Below, piece after piece: positions 1-8,674 of a DNA stretch of 47,303 nt. This DNA comes from Bacillota bacterium (GTDB lineage Bacteria; Bacillota_I; Bacilli_A; RF39; UBA660): NCBI GenBank assembly GCA_015059485.1, contig SVAH01000010.1:1-47303 (forward strand), read 5' to 3'. Below the pieces are notes generated by a model, which had not been told where the DNA came from, did not search any database, and worked only from the letters and a program-made list of their open reading frames with translations. The number at the start of each line of letters is the position of its first letter. The stretch's first letter is position 1. Both the position numbers and the translations under genes were made by a program.

Positions 1-39
1 TAAGTCTATCTCGTAACTTAATTATAATACAATTTTATA

Positions 40-75
40 AAAAAGAAAAGACTGTTTTTATTTGTCAACAGTCTG
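40..75 (-). terminator. Rho-independent terminator of the helicase operon
   Basis: An 8-bp stem (AGACTGTT at 49-56 against AACAGTCT at 67-74) with a 10-nt loop is followed on the minus strand by a T-rich run (complement of 40-48). It lies 30 nt past the stop of the 70-residue gene and so ends the transcript of the two genes to its right. Confidence 0.8.
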
Positions 76-105
76 AAGATAAGATTATTCTTATCTTTTA
101 TTTAA

Positions 106-318
106 TTATGACATTGTAGTTTCTTCTAAAAATATTTCATACTCTAATTCTTGTTTTCTATTATCCAGTTTATTATTTTTTTCTTTTATGATTTTCAATA
201 AAGTATTTAGACTTATATTCATTTGTTTTAAATATATTTCTAATTTTATTAAATCAGTCGGTGATAAATATTTAATATTTATTTCTCCACTTATTATTTT
301 TTTATATATTTCTTCCAC
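106..318 (-). CDS. Small coiled-coil-like protein, partner of the giant helicase gene
   Basis: This is a 70-residue charged protein with no recognisable family. It is rich in Lys, Glu, Ile and Asn and probably all helical; there is no signal peptide or membrane segment. The start is GTG at 316-318, preceded by a good ribosome binding site (AGGTGG, 5-nt spacer). The gene overlaps the last 17 bases of the 2230-residue helicase gene in another frame, so translation is probably coupled, and a terminator follows directly. The tight coupling suggests a partner or accessory subunit of the helicase protein; that is inference. The HD-domain giant at 12.3-16.1 kb is likewise followed by a small helical protein gene. 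Confidence 0.7.
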   Translation of the reverse strand: MEEIYKKIISGEINIKYLSPTDLIKLEIYLKQMNISLNTLLKIIKEKNNKLDNRKQELEYEIFLEETTMS

Positions 319-3300
319 TCATACCACCTATTTCAATTTTTGACTTCATTTCTTTATAACTTTCTATTTTTTTATCATAGTCTTTAATTAGAGTCATATT
401 TTTATTTGCTTTTGACATTTCATTTTCTAATTCAATAGATAATTTTCTTATTTCTTCAACCAATTTTAATAAATAATCAGTAAGCATTTCTTTAACATCT
501 TGATCAATAGCTGCAGCTACTACTATGTATTTATATAGTCTTTCATTTAAAGTTTTTTCGCCCAAAACATATTTTTGCATATATTTTTTCTTATCATTTT
601 TAAAAGATTCTTTTAAAGCCATACTCCTTTTTTCAAATGGAAGCTTTAGTGCTCTTTTTGCAATACTTACACACTCTAATTCTTCTTTATCTTCACTATA
701 TACATATTTAGAAAGATAACGAGATACTTTACGAGGACTATAATTTCCATTTATATCAAATCCTCTTAAAGAATAACTAGTTGTAGTAATTACATTTAAA
801 CCATCTTTTCTAAAATAATTTTCATCATATTCTAGTTTTGTTACTACGTGTATTCCATTTTGATCAAAACCATTAGAATCTATACCTTCAGGACTAATCT
901 TATTTTCAGTTTTAACCCTTGTACCATCTTTTTGTAACTCATAATAGTATCCATCTCGATTAAAATAGTTTTTATCATATTTTTTATCAGTTTTAACATA
1001 TGTACCATCAGGCATTAATTCATAATAATATCCATCTACATCAAATTGTTTTATATCATATGGTGTATTTTCTCCATTTAGATTTAAAACAAATATTCCG
1101 TCAATATTAAACCCTCTTGAATCTACATATGAATCATAAACTGGTAAATTATCAGCAAATACACCATAATATAATCCATCATATGAAAAATTTCTTGAAT
1201 CAAGTTTACCTGATGCTTTTTCATCTCTAGTACCATCTTTCAATAATTGATGATACATATGATCTCGATCAAATCCATGCTTATCAGTTTTACCAATTAT
1301 CTTACCGTTTTCATCATGATAATTTCCGTCAATATCAAATGTACATATTAAATCTTCTTCTATAAAATTTCCATTTTTATAATCATAATAATCTTTTTGG
1401 GTATATCCATATATATCTCTCTTATATTTATTACAATCTTCATATCCATAAACATGTGTCTTTACATATTCAAGATTTGTATATGTACAATAATCTCCAT
1501 CAATATCAAAATTATGTGGATCTACTTTACTAATTGCTTTGTAAGTTCCATCTGGTTGTAACTCACAATAATCTCCGTCAATATCAAACCCATATGGATT
1601 ATATTTACTATTAGTGACAATCAATTCTCCATCAATCATCTCACAATAAAATCCTTTGCAGTTAAATCCATGTTCATTAATTAAACTAGGTGGATCTGTT
1701 TTTTTTCTTTTTTTAGAAATAACTCTTGAACTTCCATTACTATATGTTATTCTTTGTACATCATAGTACACACCATCAGCATCAAAATAATTTTTATCAT
1801 ATGGTGAAGGATTTTTATATACATATTCATTAGTTGCTTTATTCATATAAACATCATAATGTGTACCAGAAAGATCAAATCCTCTTGCATCAACTTTTTT
1901 TTGAGTTTTAACTCTAACATATTTGCCATCTTCTTTTTGAACTCTTTTACAATAATAACCATCTATTGTCAAGAATCTTTCATTATAAGGTCTTAATATA
2001 GTTTTTCCATCAGGTAACTTATGTTCAAACATACCATCTCTATTAAAACCATGTTCATCTTTTCTTGAATTAGTTTCTTTATAAAAACCAGCCTGATTAA
2101 AACCATATTTATCATATTTTGAATTTTTTCCATTTACTTGGCAAATGCCAAGCTCATCAAAACCATAAGGATCTCTTCTTAGCTTAGATGCTATTTCATT
2201 TCTAGTACCATCTTCTAATAATTCATGGTAATACCCATTCTTATCAAAACCATATTTTGAAATCTTTGTTTTTGGTTCAACTCTAACAAAATTTCCATTT
2301 ATATATTCATAACAATAGCCTTCTTTATCAAAAGCCATATATACTATTTTTCTTTTATCTATTTCTGCACCAATCGTATATTTAACAATAAGCCCTAGGT
2401 AATTCGCACCTATATTATTTATTAATCTATCAGTCTTCTTTCTAGTTCCATCTGGTTGTAATTCATAGTAATAGCCATCCAAATCATAATAATTATCATC
2501 ATATTTTCTATCAGTTTTTATTCTAGTTCCATCTGGTTGCAATTCGTAATAATTACTATTAACATCTAAATATCTTTCATTATATTTTAAATTAGATTTT
2601 ACACGACTTTTCTTTTCATCTAAAATGTAATAATAACCATCTTGATCAAAGTAATTTATATCATATGGTAATTCAGTAAAGAATTTTGAATATGCGTTAA
2701 AACGACTTCCAGTAGTAGTATAAGATACATTTTCAAAAACTCTTGTTACACCATCTACATATTCAATTATTTTAGTTCTATTTCCTATAGTATCTCCAGC
2801 ACTACAATATATTCCTCTTCTATCAAAGAATCTATCATCATAAATATTTTTAGTTTTAACATATTCTTTTGTTATATTATTATATTTATAAAAAAATCCA
2901 TCTATGTCAAATCCATGAGTATCAATTTTTCCAAGGTTTTTATATGTTCCATCTTTTTGTAATTCGTAATAATTTCCTTTAATATCAAACCCATATGGAT
3001 TATAAATACTATCTGTTTTAACATGCTCTCCATCTTCAGTTACTTCATAATAATAACCATCTCTACCAAAATTATACTTATTAAAGAATCCATCTTCACT
3101 AGTGAAATTTTGTTCATCTAATCCATTAATATCTAAACCTTTTGGATCAAAATATGTACATGTATATATATTTAAATTTATAAATTTACTTGGTCCATGT
3201 ATTATGAATCCATTCTTATCAAGTATATCTATATTTTTAAAGCCTTCATAAATATTACATGGTTCAAATATTCCCATTTTTCTTAATGTTTTTATATCAT

Positions 3301-6300
3301 AGTCTAAAAATACTGAATTTTTCTTATAAAATTGTTTTTTCACTTCATTGTATTCTTTACCTATTTCATATCCTATATCTACAGTTATTTCTTCCTTTAT
3401 CATTTTAAGAATATCTTCAGGTATCTTAGAATAAATATTTTGTAAAATATAGCCAATTGGAATTGTTTTATTGTTAATATCAATATCATATTCAGCAAGT
3501 ATATCTAATACATTTAATGTATCAATTAATCTTAATTGTCCACTCTTCTTAGATGTAGCAGTTGTAATTTTTGATGCATTTCTAAATAAATCAACAAATA
3601 TTTTTTGTTCACCTTTTAATTTAAATGTTGAAAATTGCTCTATATCATGTTCTTTTGGATCAATAGTTCTTTGTGGTATTTCTACATTCCATAAATCAAT
3701 ACTCAAACCAACTTTAACTATTTCTTCTATTTCATATATTTCTGTATCAGTTAAATTAGAACTATAAACCGGATTATCTAAATATTTAAAATATTTCTTT
3801 TGAATTCTTTTTAAAGTTATAGCTTTTCTAGCTTCTTCTATTGACTGACTATTAATATCTGGATATCTAAAATGTTTTCTAATCCACTCTTTTATAATAT
3901 ATAATTTTTGTAAATCTGATGTAGCTGTATGTCTATTTACTTGCCTATCCATATTTTGTTCTAAATAATTATTATAAACATCAAATATTATAGGGAAATC
4001 TGATGGTTCTAGTTCATAATTTGGATCAAGTGAATAAATACATCTACCTATTTGTTGATAATATAATATTTTATTACCTGCACTTAAAGGCCTTAACATT
4101 ATAACACCATCAATACCATCTACATGAACTCCTTCATTTAACATATTAATAGCAAATATTAATTTTAGATGTTCGCTATCATTTTCAAATCTACTAATGG
4201 CAGTTGCATTTTCAGATTTCAATTTTCTATTACTTAATAGATACTCTATTTCAGGATTAGAATCAATCTCTTTAAAATACTCTTTGACTTTTTCTATTTC
4301 TTGTAACATATATTCTTCAGTTGAAATTTTACTATTATAATTTGTTGGTAAGAACACTATATATCTTCCATTTAAAGGCTTATGATTTTTTTCAAATCCT
4401 TCTTTTATAATATTAGCCATTCCTTTTTTTTGTGAAACTTCTATAATTTTTCTCATTTCATCATATATTTTTTTTAGTTCTTCTTTTTTATATTGATTTG
4501 TTTCACTTTCATACATTCTTTTTACTTCTTTATATTGTTCACTATTTTCTAATGAATAATCAAAAGTTACAATATTAGGAGTTACAACAATACTTTCTTG
4601 CATTGCATCGACTAAATACATTTCAGCAGCCATATACTTTTTACGTTTTATTTCATCTTCAGTATATTCACCACTAAATTCAGCTAACTTTTCAACCATA
4701 TTTTGATTATCTACATCACGTATTGGAGTAGCAGTTATTCCTAAAATTTTAGCATTAGGATTATTATTTATTAAAACTTTTAATTTTTCATTCCATTCTT
4801 TAGCACCTGTTCTATGAACTTCATCTAATACTATTAGACCTGCATTTTTTGTTTCAAAAAATTCTTCATCTTTTGTTATTAATCCTTGATAACAATACAT
4901 ATTTAACTGTGGAAAAGCAACTTTGATCATTTCTCCCATATTTTTTTGAAAAATATAATTTTCTGGTATTTTATCAAGATGTCCAAGATAATATACCTCA
5001 TGTGCTTCAGGTATTATATTAATATTTAAGACATGCTTTAAAATATGTTTTTGTAATTGTCTTAGTATTTCTTTATTTGGTGCATAATATATTATATTTT
5101 GATCTCTATACTTTAGCATTTCAGTAATTGCAACAAATGATTTACCTGCACCAGTTGGTAATACAACACCAGCAAATTTTTTAGTTTCAAATATTTCATC
5201 AACTCTATCAACAGCTAATTTTTGATAATCTCTTAAATTGATATTTGAAGTTGGTACATAATTATTATTATCTTTTATACCTAATAAATAATCTAAACGA
5301 AGTGCAGAAACTTTTGAATTAACATTTTCTAAATTATCAGAAATTATTTGTTTAAAGTTTTCACTATTTGATAAATCAATAAAATTTATTCCTTGATAAC
5401 CATTATTTAATAATAAATTAAAAATAATATTAGAAATATTTGAAGACTCTATTCCTAATTCACTTAAAGAATCAAACATATTTATACAATTTGCTTTTTC
5501 TAAATATGATAATATTCTATTTTTTTCAGCATCACTTAATGTTTTTTGTAAATAACTTGCATTATATATATCATCTAAATTTAAATAATCTAATATTGTT
5601 TCAGCATAATATTTATTTAAGCTTTTTTCTTGATATGAAGATTTTAATAAATCACATAATAGTTTTTCATTATCATAACCATTTTTTTGAATAAAACTTA
5701 TTTTTTCTTCTTCATTTAATGAATTAATATAATTCATTAGTTTTTCTTGTTCTTTAAACGAAAAAACTTGTTTTCTATCTTCATTAACACTTAAACAAAC
5801 AGAATCACTCAATGTAAGACCAAGTTGAAAGTTTCTAGATATAAATGAGGGATTAATAACATAGCACTTTTCTCTTATTTCTTCGATAATATTATTTAAC
5901 TCTTGGTCATTTGCAATTTCTTTTAATAAGTTACATAAATCACTAGTAATTAATTTTGAATTAGCAATATCTTTGCTAAACATTAATGCTCTTAATGCTT
6001 TTATATATGGAATTTTTCCTTTAGTTAGCCCATGTATGTCAGATATTTTAATATCATTATCTGAAGTGATATAATTTCTAATATTTGTATCATAATTTCC
6101 ATATTTTCCGTTTTCTAATTGTAAATTATCTTTTGCGCATTCAATTACTTTTAATTCTAATTTTTTTATTTTATTCTTATCTAATCCCATGCTTAATCCT
6201 TGTTGTAATAAAGAAAACAAATCAATTGTTAGTGGAGATACTACACTAAAATTTTCTGTTATATTTTTATAATGAAGTACTTCTGATGATGTAAAAGAAA

Positions 6301-6994
6301 ATTTAAGTGACTCTAATAATAATCTATTACTACATCTAGAAACTAATCTTCTATCAACTATATCTAATATAGCAATTATCTTATTTTTTTCTAAGTTCTG
6401 AATTCTATTTAAAGTATAAATATCATAAAATTTATTTTGATTAAATTTATAATTATTTGATGATATATTTGAATATTGCTCAAGAATACTAAATAACTCT
6501 TCATTTGTAGTGGCATTATTCACTAAATCTATATATTTAACTTTTTCTTCATTTAAATATTGTCCATCAATTAATTTTTGAATTCTCTTCTTAATCTCTT
6601 CAATTAAGAATTTACCTGCTATATAAAATTGACTTTCATTTAATTTATTTTTTGGAATAGTTACCATTGCATATTGATTATGATAATCAGCTCTACCATA
6701 TGTTAAAACAACATTTGCATTAGTTGATAGTGAAATACAATTTGTATCTTTTCTATGTCTCCATTTAACATGATCATGAACTTCTTCTAATGATATTTCA
6801 TCATCTTTACCATATAATGGTATTTCTTGAAATCTTTCTAAATCAGTTCTAATAACTTTTAATATTCCATCTTCAAACGTAATACCACTTATAATATCAT
6901 TATAATCTCCATTATTTAAAGCTCTAAAAAAATAATAATTATTATCATCTTCTATAATATTAAAATTTTCAATATCAAATACTTCATCTACCAT
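302..6994 (-). CDS. Giant DEAD/DEAH-type SF2 helicase with N-terminal ART-like domain and FD-x-DG repeats
   Basis: A 2230-residue cytoplasmic protein without signal peptide. Residues 1-115 resemble an ADP-ribosyltransferase fold: an FFRAL strand with R24, then an ISLSTNANVVLTYG segment (S88, S90, T91) and a YAMVTIP strand. This match is tentative and the catalytic Glu is not placed. Residues 120-590 look helical and unknown. A superfamily 2 helicase core follows: LPTGAGKS Walker A near 613, DEVH near 723, ITATP near 755, and the motif VI-like QIGRCI near 981, as in restriction-type (ResIII) helicases. Residues about 1275-2085 hold some 28 units of 20-30 residues, consensus Y-D-x-x-x-FD-x-DG-YYYEL-x-x-DGT-x-x-KTD. 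The tail (2090-2230) is helical. It has its own promoter just after the rpmA terminator and an SD of GGAGTG. Function is unknown; defence or nucleic-acid remodelling is possible. Confidence 0.85.
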   Translation of the reverse strand: MVDEVFDIENFNIIEDDNNYYFFRALNNGDYNDIISGITFEDGILKVIRTDLERFQEIPLYGKDDEISLEEVHDHVKWRHRKDTNCISLSTNANVVLTYGRADYHNQYAMVTIPKNKLNESQFYIAGKFLIEEIKKRIQKLIDGQYLNEEKVKYIDLVNNATTNEELFSILEQYSNISSNNYKFNQNKFYDIYTLNRIQNLEKNKIIAILDIVDRRLVSRCSNRLLLESLKFSFTSSEVLHYKNITENFSVVSPLTIDLFSLLQQGLSMGLDKNKIKKLELKVIECAKDNLQLENGKYGNYDTNIRNYITSDNDIKISDIHGLTKGKIPYIKALRALMFSKDIANSKLITSDLCNLLKEIANDQELNNIIEEIREKCYVINPSFISRNFQLGLTLSDSVCLSVNEDRKQVFSFKEQEKLMNYINSLNEEEKISFIQKNGYDNEKLLCDLLKSSYQEKSLNKYYAETILDYLNLDDIYNASYLQKTLSDAEKNRILSYLEKANCINMFDSLSELGIESSNISNIIFNLLLNNGYQGINFIDLSNSENFKQIISDNLENVNSKVSALRLDYLLGIKDNNNYVPTSNINLRDYQKLAVDRVDEIFETKKFAGVVLPTGAGKSFVAITEMLKYRDQNIIYYAPNKEILRQLQKHILKHVLNINIIPEAHEVYYLGHLDKIPENYIFQKNMGEMIKVAFPQLNMYCYQGLITKDEEFFETKNAGLIVLDEVHRTGAKEWNEKLKVLINNNPNAKILGITATPIRDVDNQNMVEKLAEFSGEYTEDEIKRKKYMAAEMYLVDAMQESIVVTPNIVTFDYSLENSEQYKEVKRMYESETNQYKKEELKKIYDEMRKIIEVSQKKGMANIIKEGFEKNHKPLNGRYIVFLPTNYNSKISTEEYMLQEIEKVKEYFKEIDSNPEIEYLLSNRKLKSENATAISRFENDSEHLKLIFAINMLNEGVHVDGIDGVIMLRPLSAGNKILYYQQIGRCIYSLDPNYELEPSDFPIIFDVYNNYLEQNMDRQVNRHTATSDLQKLYIIKEWIRKHFRYPDINSQSIEEARKAITLKRIQKKYFKYLDNPVYSSNLTDTEIYEIEEIVKVGLSIDLWNVEIPQRTIDPKEHDIEQFSTFKLKGEQKIFVDLFRNASKITTATSKKSGQLRLIDTLNVLDILAEYDIDINNKTIPIGYILQNIYSKIPEDILKMIKEEITVDIGYEIGKEYNEVKKQFYKKNSVFLDYDIKTLRKMGIFEPCNIYEGFKNIDILDKNGFIIHGPSKFINLNIYTCTYFDPKGLDINGLDEQNFTSEDGFFNKYNFGRDGYYYEVTEDGEHVKTDSIYNPYGFDIKGNYYELQKDGTYKNLGKIDTHGFDIDGFFYKYNNITKEYVKTKNIYDDRFFDRRGIYCSAGDTIGNRTKIIEYVDGVTRVFENVSYTTTGSRFNAYSKFFTELPYDINYFDQDGYYYILDEKKSRVKSNLKYNERYLDVNSNYYELQPDGTRIKTDRKYDDNYYDLDGYYYELQPDGTRKKTDRLINNIGANYLGLIVKYTIGAEIDKRKIVYMAFDKEGYCYEYINGNFVRVEPKTKISKYGFDKNGYYHELLEDGTRNEIASKLRRDPYGFDELGICQVNGKNSKYDKYGFNQAGFYKETNSRKDEHGFNRDGMFEHKLPDGKTILRPYNERFLTIDGYYCKRVQKEDGKYVRVKTQKKVDARGFDLSGTHYDVYMNKATNEYVYKNPSPYDKNYFDADGVYYDVQRITYSNGSSRVISKKRKKTDPPSLINEHGFNCKGFYCEMIDGELIVTNSKYNPYGFDIDGDYCELQPDGTYKAISKVDPHNFDIDGDYCTYTNLEYVKTHVYGYEDCNKYKRDIYGYTQKDYYDYKNGNFIEEDLICTFDIDGNYHDENGKIIGKTDKHGFDRDHMYHQLLKDGTRDEKASGKLDSRNFSYDGLYYGVFADNLPVYDSYVDSRGFNIDGIFVLNLNGENTPYDIKQFDVDGYYYELMPDGTYVKTDKKYDKNYFNRDGYYYELQKDGTRVKTENKISPEGIDSNGFDQNGIHVVTKLEYDENYFRKDGLNVITTTSYSLRGFDINGNYSPRKVSRYLSKYVYSEDKEELECVSIAKRALKLPFEKRSMALKESFKNDKKKYMQKYVLGEKTLNERLYKYIVVAAAIDQDVKEMLTDYLLKLVEEIRKLSIELENEMSKANKNMTLIKDYDKKIESYKEMKSKIEIGGMSGRNI
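730..3190 (-). repeat. Protein-level repeat region, about 28 FD-x-DG-YYYEL units
   Basis: The 3' part of the helicase gene encodes degenerate units of about 20-30 residues. The best copies read YDxxYFDxDGYYYELQPDGT followed by (K/R)xKTD, for example near 900-1060, 2440-2560 and 2930-3050. Many units are eroded or carry inserts (one of about 30 residues near 2670-2800). At DNA level the copies are divergent, so this is an old array kept by selection rather than a recent expansion. The units look loosely like Tyr/Gly-rich binding repeats, but no family is assigned. Confidence 0.75.
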
Positions 6995-7017
6995 CTTATA
7001 TCACTCCATATGTTCAC

Positions 7018-7046
7018 ATTATATCATTATTTTTAATGTATTTAAA
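7018..7046 (-). promoter_or_regulatory. Promoter of the giant helicase operon
   Basis: TTTAAA (7041-7046), a 17-nt spacer and TATAAT (7018-7023) with an extended -10 TG on the minus strand. It sits between the rpmA terminator and the helicase start. Confidence 0.6.
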
Positions 7047-7062
7047 CTAATATTCTTCATAA

Positions 7063-7097
7063 ATAAAAAAGCATTTACTACTTAACTTCGTAAACGC
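7063..7097 (-). terminator. Terminator after rpmA
   Basis: An 8-bp stem with one G-U pair (7071-7078 against 7090-7097) is followed on the minus strand by TTTTTTATTT. The hairpin overlaps the stop codon of rpmA. Confidence 0.75.
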
Positions 7098-7365
7098 TAA
7101 CTTTCTTCTTATCTCTGCCTAATCTTTCGAATTTAACTACTCCTTCGATTTTGGCAAATAATGTATGATCTTTTCCCATTCCAACATTTGTACCAGGATA
7201 AATCTTTGTTCCTCTTTGACGGTAAATAATTGAACCAGCTGTTACAGTTTGTCCATCAGCAGCTTTTGCTCCTAATCTACGACCAGCTGAATCTCTTCCG
7301 TTCTTAGTAGAACCTTGAGCTTTAACATGGGCAAATAATTGGATGTTAAGTAACATATTCTTCAT
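7078..7365 (-). CDS. rpmA: 50S ribosomal protein bL27 with Prp-cleaved N-terminal extension
   Basis: Ribosomal protein bL27 sits near the peptidyl-transferase centre of the large subunit. The protein carries the Firmicute-type leader MLLNIQLFA, then [14 protein letters not shown] and the conserved core with [15 protein letters not shown]. In Firmicutes the leader is removed after the FA motif by the cysteine protease Prp, and prp lies directly upstream here. Three in-frame ATGs exist at 7377, 7365 and 7356. The one at 7365 is preferred because GAGAGG is about 12 nt upstream; the ATG at 7377 abuts that SD. The prp stop overlaps this start region, so translation is probably coupled. Length (95 residues) is normal. 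Confidence 0.95.
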   Translation of the reverse strand: MKNMLLNIQLFAHVKAQGSTKNGRDSAGRRLGAKAADGQTVTAGSIIYRQRGTKIYPGTNVGMGKDHTLFAKIEGVVKFERLGRDKKKVSVYEVK

Positions 7366-7369
7366 ATTA

Positions 7370-7665
7370 TTATTCATCCTCTCTTATTTTTATATTTTTA
7401 GGATAATTTTCACTTAATTCATAAAGTAAATTCATCATATTATTAATAAGTATATTAATAATTTTATCCTCTTTTAAAACTTCTATTGTAAGTTTATCTT
7501 TTTTTGTTCATATTTTAAAGAATCTCTATTTATTTCTAGTATACCATTAACAGTTGTAATAACTATTGATGATACACTTGCACAAACTATATCCTTACCA
7601 TAATCATCGAAATTAGCATGTCCTGTAATTTCAATTATATTTTTATTCTTTACTACATTTATCAT
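7370..7665 (-). CDS. prp: Ribosomal-processing cysteine protease Prp, split by a -1 frame change
   Basis: Prp removes the N-terminal leader of bL27. The zero frame starts with ATG at 7665, two bases after the rplU stop, and encodes only 60 residues (7483-7665). It includes the catalytic pair, H16 in GHANFDDYG and C28 in DIVCASVSS. The rest of the protein is in the -1 frame and reads [17 protein letters not shown], then an [18 protein letters not shown] segment typical of the Prp C-terminus, stopping at 7370-7372. Joining the frames at the run of seven A (7499-7505) gives 98 residues, the usual family length. The junction codons are CAA AAA AAG, so the heptamer A AAA AAG allows -1 slippage that restores the frame exactly. 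Programmed frameshifting, polymerase slippage, a real mutation and a sequencing error are all possible. Confidence 0.75.
7498..7506 (-). promoter_or_regulatory. A AAA AAG slippery heptamer in prp
   Basis: The minus strand reads C AAA AAA AG in the zero frame of prp. This is the same heptamer as the E. coli dnaX frameshift site. After a -1 slip the next codon is GAT and the intact Prp C-terminus follows. A weak AT-rich stem (AAACTT/AAGTTT) lies just downstream and the zero-frame TAG stop is in its loop. No strong internal SD is seen upstream. Confidence 0.5.
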
Positions 7666-7667
7666 AG

Positions 7668-7916
7668 TTATTTAACTTCAATTTTCTTAATAGTAAGTTT
7701 TGTGTAAGGTTGTCTGTGACCTTGTTTTAAACGATATTTCTTTTTAGGTTTATATTTGAAAACAATAACTTTCTTTTGTTTACCATGTTTTTCAACTGTA
7801 GCTACTACTTTAGCTCCTTTAACAGTTGGATTACCAACTTTATCATCAACCATTAAAACATCATCAAATGTTACTTTGCTTCCAGCTTCAACGTCTAATT
7901 TTTCAACAAATAAACC
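7668..7916 (-). pseudogene. rplU: 50S ribosomal protein bL21, 5' end missing
   Basis: The frame encodes the bL21 residues from [11 protein letters not shown] onward, through [11 protein letters not shown], to the characteristic end [17 protein letters not shown]-like (here [20 protein letters not shown]). The usual first 18-20 residues (MYAIIKTGGKQY-type) are absent. In-frame TAA at 7917-7919 precedes the homologous part, no start codon lies between, and I found no missing N-terminus in any frame upstream to 8150. The first ATG (7853) would give 61 residues without an SD. This is a truncated gene, a rearrangement breakpoint, or a misassembly; a complete rplU would be expected elsewhere if the cell is viable with this sequence. 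Confidence 0.75.
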
Positions 7917-8097
7917 TTATTGAGAATAAAAACTTTCAATTAAGATTTTACAATTTAATCATATAATACTTTTATTTTTGGTTTTGGGGTGTTTTGCAGT
8001 TTTTTACTATGTCCTCTATTTCAAACTTTTGTGAAAAACTTTTTTTATTTTTTCACTAAAAAAAAATGAACTATCGATTTTCACGCTTTATTATTGG
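7917..8097. other. Intergenic stretch upstream of the truncated rplU
   Basis: AT-rich sequence with a small G-rich patch (GGTTTTGGGGTG near 7980) and an inverted repeat of GTGAAAA/TTTTCAC near 8030-8056. No coding sequence or RNA gene is recognised. Normally this strand position would hold the rplU leader, start and SD, which are not seen. Confidence 0.4.
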
Positions 8098-8126
8098 TTG
8101 ATTTTGTTATTAGTTTATATTAAAAT
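8098..8126 (+). promoter_or_regulatory. Promoter of the 164-residue membrane protein gene
   Basis: TTGATT (8098-8103), 17-nt spacer, TAAAAT (8121-8126) on the plus strand, 27 nt ahead of the ATG. Confidence 0.6.
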
Positions 8127-8153
8127 ATTAACCACAAAAAAGGAGTCTTAGAT

Positions 8154-8648
8154 ATGGAAAATAGAGAGCTTATTATTAGAAATATTACAACTTATGAAAA
8201 TGAATTAAAAGATTATATAAGAGAGATAATAAAAAAAGAAGTTGAATTAAATAATTTAACTATTAAAACAAAAAAAATTAACAAATTAGTTGATAGAATT
8301 AATATTGGTCTTTTAGTTGTTGAACTACTTTTACCTGGTAAAAGCTTATCTATTATATTGTATTTTATTGCTATCATCATAATTAATAGATTACTTAATA
8401 ATGCTCGTGTTAACAGAAATAATTATATATGTAATATCTTAAAAATTGAAAAAAATGATGCAAGTAATAAAATTGATTCTATTGAATTATTAAAAAGTTA
8501 TTTAAGAAATAAAGAAATAACTATTGAAGAAAAGTTAAGTATCATCGAAAATCTTTACTTAACTTATCCTGAATATATAGATCCTATGATTAAAGAAATT
8601 GAAAGTAATAATATAAGATTAAATCTTATTCATTCAAACCAAATGTAA
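8154..8648 (+). CDS. Uncharacterised small membrane protein
   Basis: 164 residues, no family recognised. The first 50 residues are charged and helical. Residues about 52-82 form a hydrophobic hairpin or one long membrane segment (INIGLLVVELLLPG, then LSIILYFIAIIIIN). The remaining 80 residues are a soluble helical domain rich in Ile, Asn and Lys. An AAAAGGAG ribosome binding site lies 8 nt ahead of the ATG, and the gene has its own promoter and terminator, so it is monocistronic. It is oriented against its neighbours. The only guess possible is a membrane-anchored cytoplasmic protein. Confidence 0.7.
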   Translation: MENRELIIRNITTYENELKDYIREIIKKEVELNNLTIKTKKINKLVDRINIGLLVVELLLPGKSLSIILYFIAIIIINRLLNNARVNRNNYICNILKIEKNDASNKIDSIELLKSYLRNKEITIEEKLSIIENLYLTYPEYIDPMIKEIESNNIRLNLIHSNQM

Positions 8649-8674
8649 AAAAAGACCAAATGGTCTATTTTTTA
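8647..8674. terminator. Bidirectional terminator
   Basis: AGACC-AAAT-GGTCT (8653-8666) is flanked by an A-run on the left and a long T-run on the right. It serves the plus-strand gene ending at 8648 and overlaps the stop codon of the minus-strand gene ending at 8665. Confidence 0.7.

Noticed and set aside
730-3190. MORN or choline-binding repeats in the helicase tail
   Set aside because: Tyr/Gly spacing is only loosely similar; the FD-x-DG core differs and the protein has no export signal.
7978-8020. GTTTTGGGGTG stretch looking like a CRISPR repeat
   Set aside because: It occurs once only; there is no spacing pattern, no second repeat and no cas gene.
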